This document shows positions 63,537 to 64,000 of a stretch of DNA of 64,000 nucleotides, in pieces; within the stretch, counting starts at the first letter, position 1, and every line of letters begins with the position of its first letter. Location: the NCBI RefSeq assembly GCF_000711695.1, contig NW_013547012.1:1-64000 (forward strand), written 5' to 3'. The notes beneath the pieces are model-generated. The model searched no databases, was not told the origin of the DNA, and worked only from the letters and a program-made list of their open reading frames with translations. A program made the translations under genes and the position numbers. Source of the DNA: Tilletiaria anomala UBC 951. Lineage: Eukaryota > Basidiomycota > Exobasidiomycetes > Georgefischeriales > Tilletiariaceae.

Positions 63537-64000
63537 GTTTGAGGAGGGTATCGTCCTCGGGTTCCTTGCGCGTGACTGAAGCGACTTGCTTTCGACAGTG
63601 GCTGCGAATCAAGTGCTCGTGGAATGAAGGGGGGAACGGACTGCAGGCAGAACGGAGAAGTGAGCGTCACAAGAAGGTAAATGGAATGCCAAAAGCTCGC
63701 CCTCGTTACTGCATGTGGTGGATGATACCCGAGACTCGACTGTCGGTTGGGGGTGGCCGCACGAGCCATGCTATGCCAGCACACCAGATTGACTCAACGT
63801 ACTTCCAGCTCTCTCGGCCGAAAGATTTAACCCTCGGGCCCTCCTTCCCCTGCATCATGCACTCAGCCTGATCGTCATCGCGTGCAGCAGCCGGTTATGC
63901 TTTCCAATTCCAACAATTCCGGTCGGCCTAGCAAGTCGACAAAAGCATGAAGAACTTCAAGCTTAACGCTCGGCGCTTGGCGTGGAAAGGTCACGGAAGC
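63537..64000. promoter_or_regulatory. PGM2 upstream region
   Basis: 464 bases to the window edge. Expected to hold the phosphoglucomutase promoter. It includes the second TCTCGGCCGAAAGAT copy at 63812-63826. No gene seen. Confidence 0.4.
63812..63826. promoter_or_regulatory. Shared TCTCGGCCGAAAGAT element, copy 2
   Basis: Identical 15-mer to 60119-60133, about 280 bases upstream of the PGM2 start codon. See copy 1. Confidence 0.35.

Overview
The window is nuclear DNA of a fungus, almost certainly a basidiomycete and probably a smut-lineage (Ustilaginomycotina) yeast or dimorphic fungus. The signs are spliceosomal genes with many short introns (about 45-100 bases, mostly gt...ag with gtgag/gtaag donors), a five-domain AROM protein, fungal-type PMP3, ERG3, SQS1 and NMD2, and long low-complexity extensions on housekeeping proteins. 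The assignment below Basidiomycota is inference. Nothing bacterial, no rRNA, no convincing tRNA, no CRISPR and no retroelement was seen. Exon borders were worked out by eye from frame, splice consensus and recall of family sequences.

Left part (1-22 kb): a non-coding start; a decayed gene for a CxxCxGxG zinc-ribbon (SSUH2-like) protein; NMD2/UPF2 (+); mitochondrial ribosomal protein bL34m (-); an MCH1-like MFS transporter (+); a membrane-anchored GH79 glycosidase (-); a GRD19/SNX3 retromer sorting nexin with a very long N-terminal tail (+); a four-exon PMP3 proteolipid gene (-); and a decayed Tc1/mariner DNA transposon.

Middle part (22-47 kb): a large Ste20/GCK-type kinase (-), vacuolar alkaline phosphatase PHO8 (-), the R3H/G-patch splicing factor SQS1 (-), an enlarged pyroglutamyl peptidase I (+), APS kinase MET14 (-) back to back with the pentafunctional shikimate enzyme ARO1 (+), C-5 sterol desaturase ERG3 (-) and a mitochondrial BolA protein (+).

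Right part (47-64 kb): proteasome alpha-5 subunit PUP2 (-) back to back with an ENT3-type epsin (+) whose first coding exon is only the start codon. Then comes a quinone oxidoreductase (-), a Zn2Cys6 transcription factor (+), a carboxy-cis,cis-muconate cyclase-type propeller (-), a duplicated EthD/ABM-type alpha/beta-barrel protein (+) and phosphoglucomutase (-).

Most genes are independent housekeeping genes. The best candidate for a working unit not obviously described is the 52.7-61.3 kb group (quinone oxidoreductase, regulator, muconate-cyclase propeller, dimeric-barrel protein), arranged around shared promoters and tight convergent ends, which could be a small aromatic-catabolism locus. 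That is a hypothesis from gene content only.
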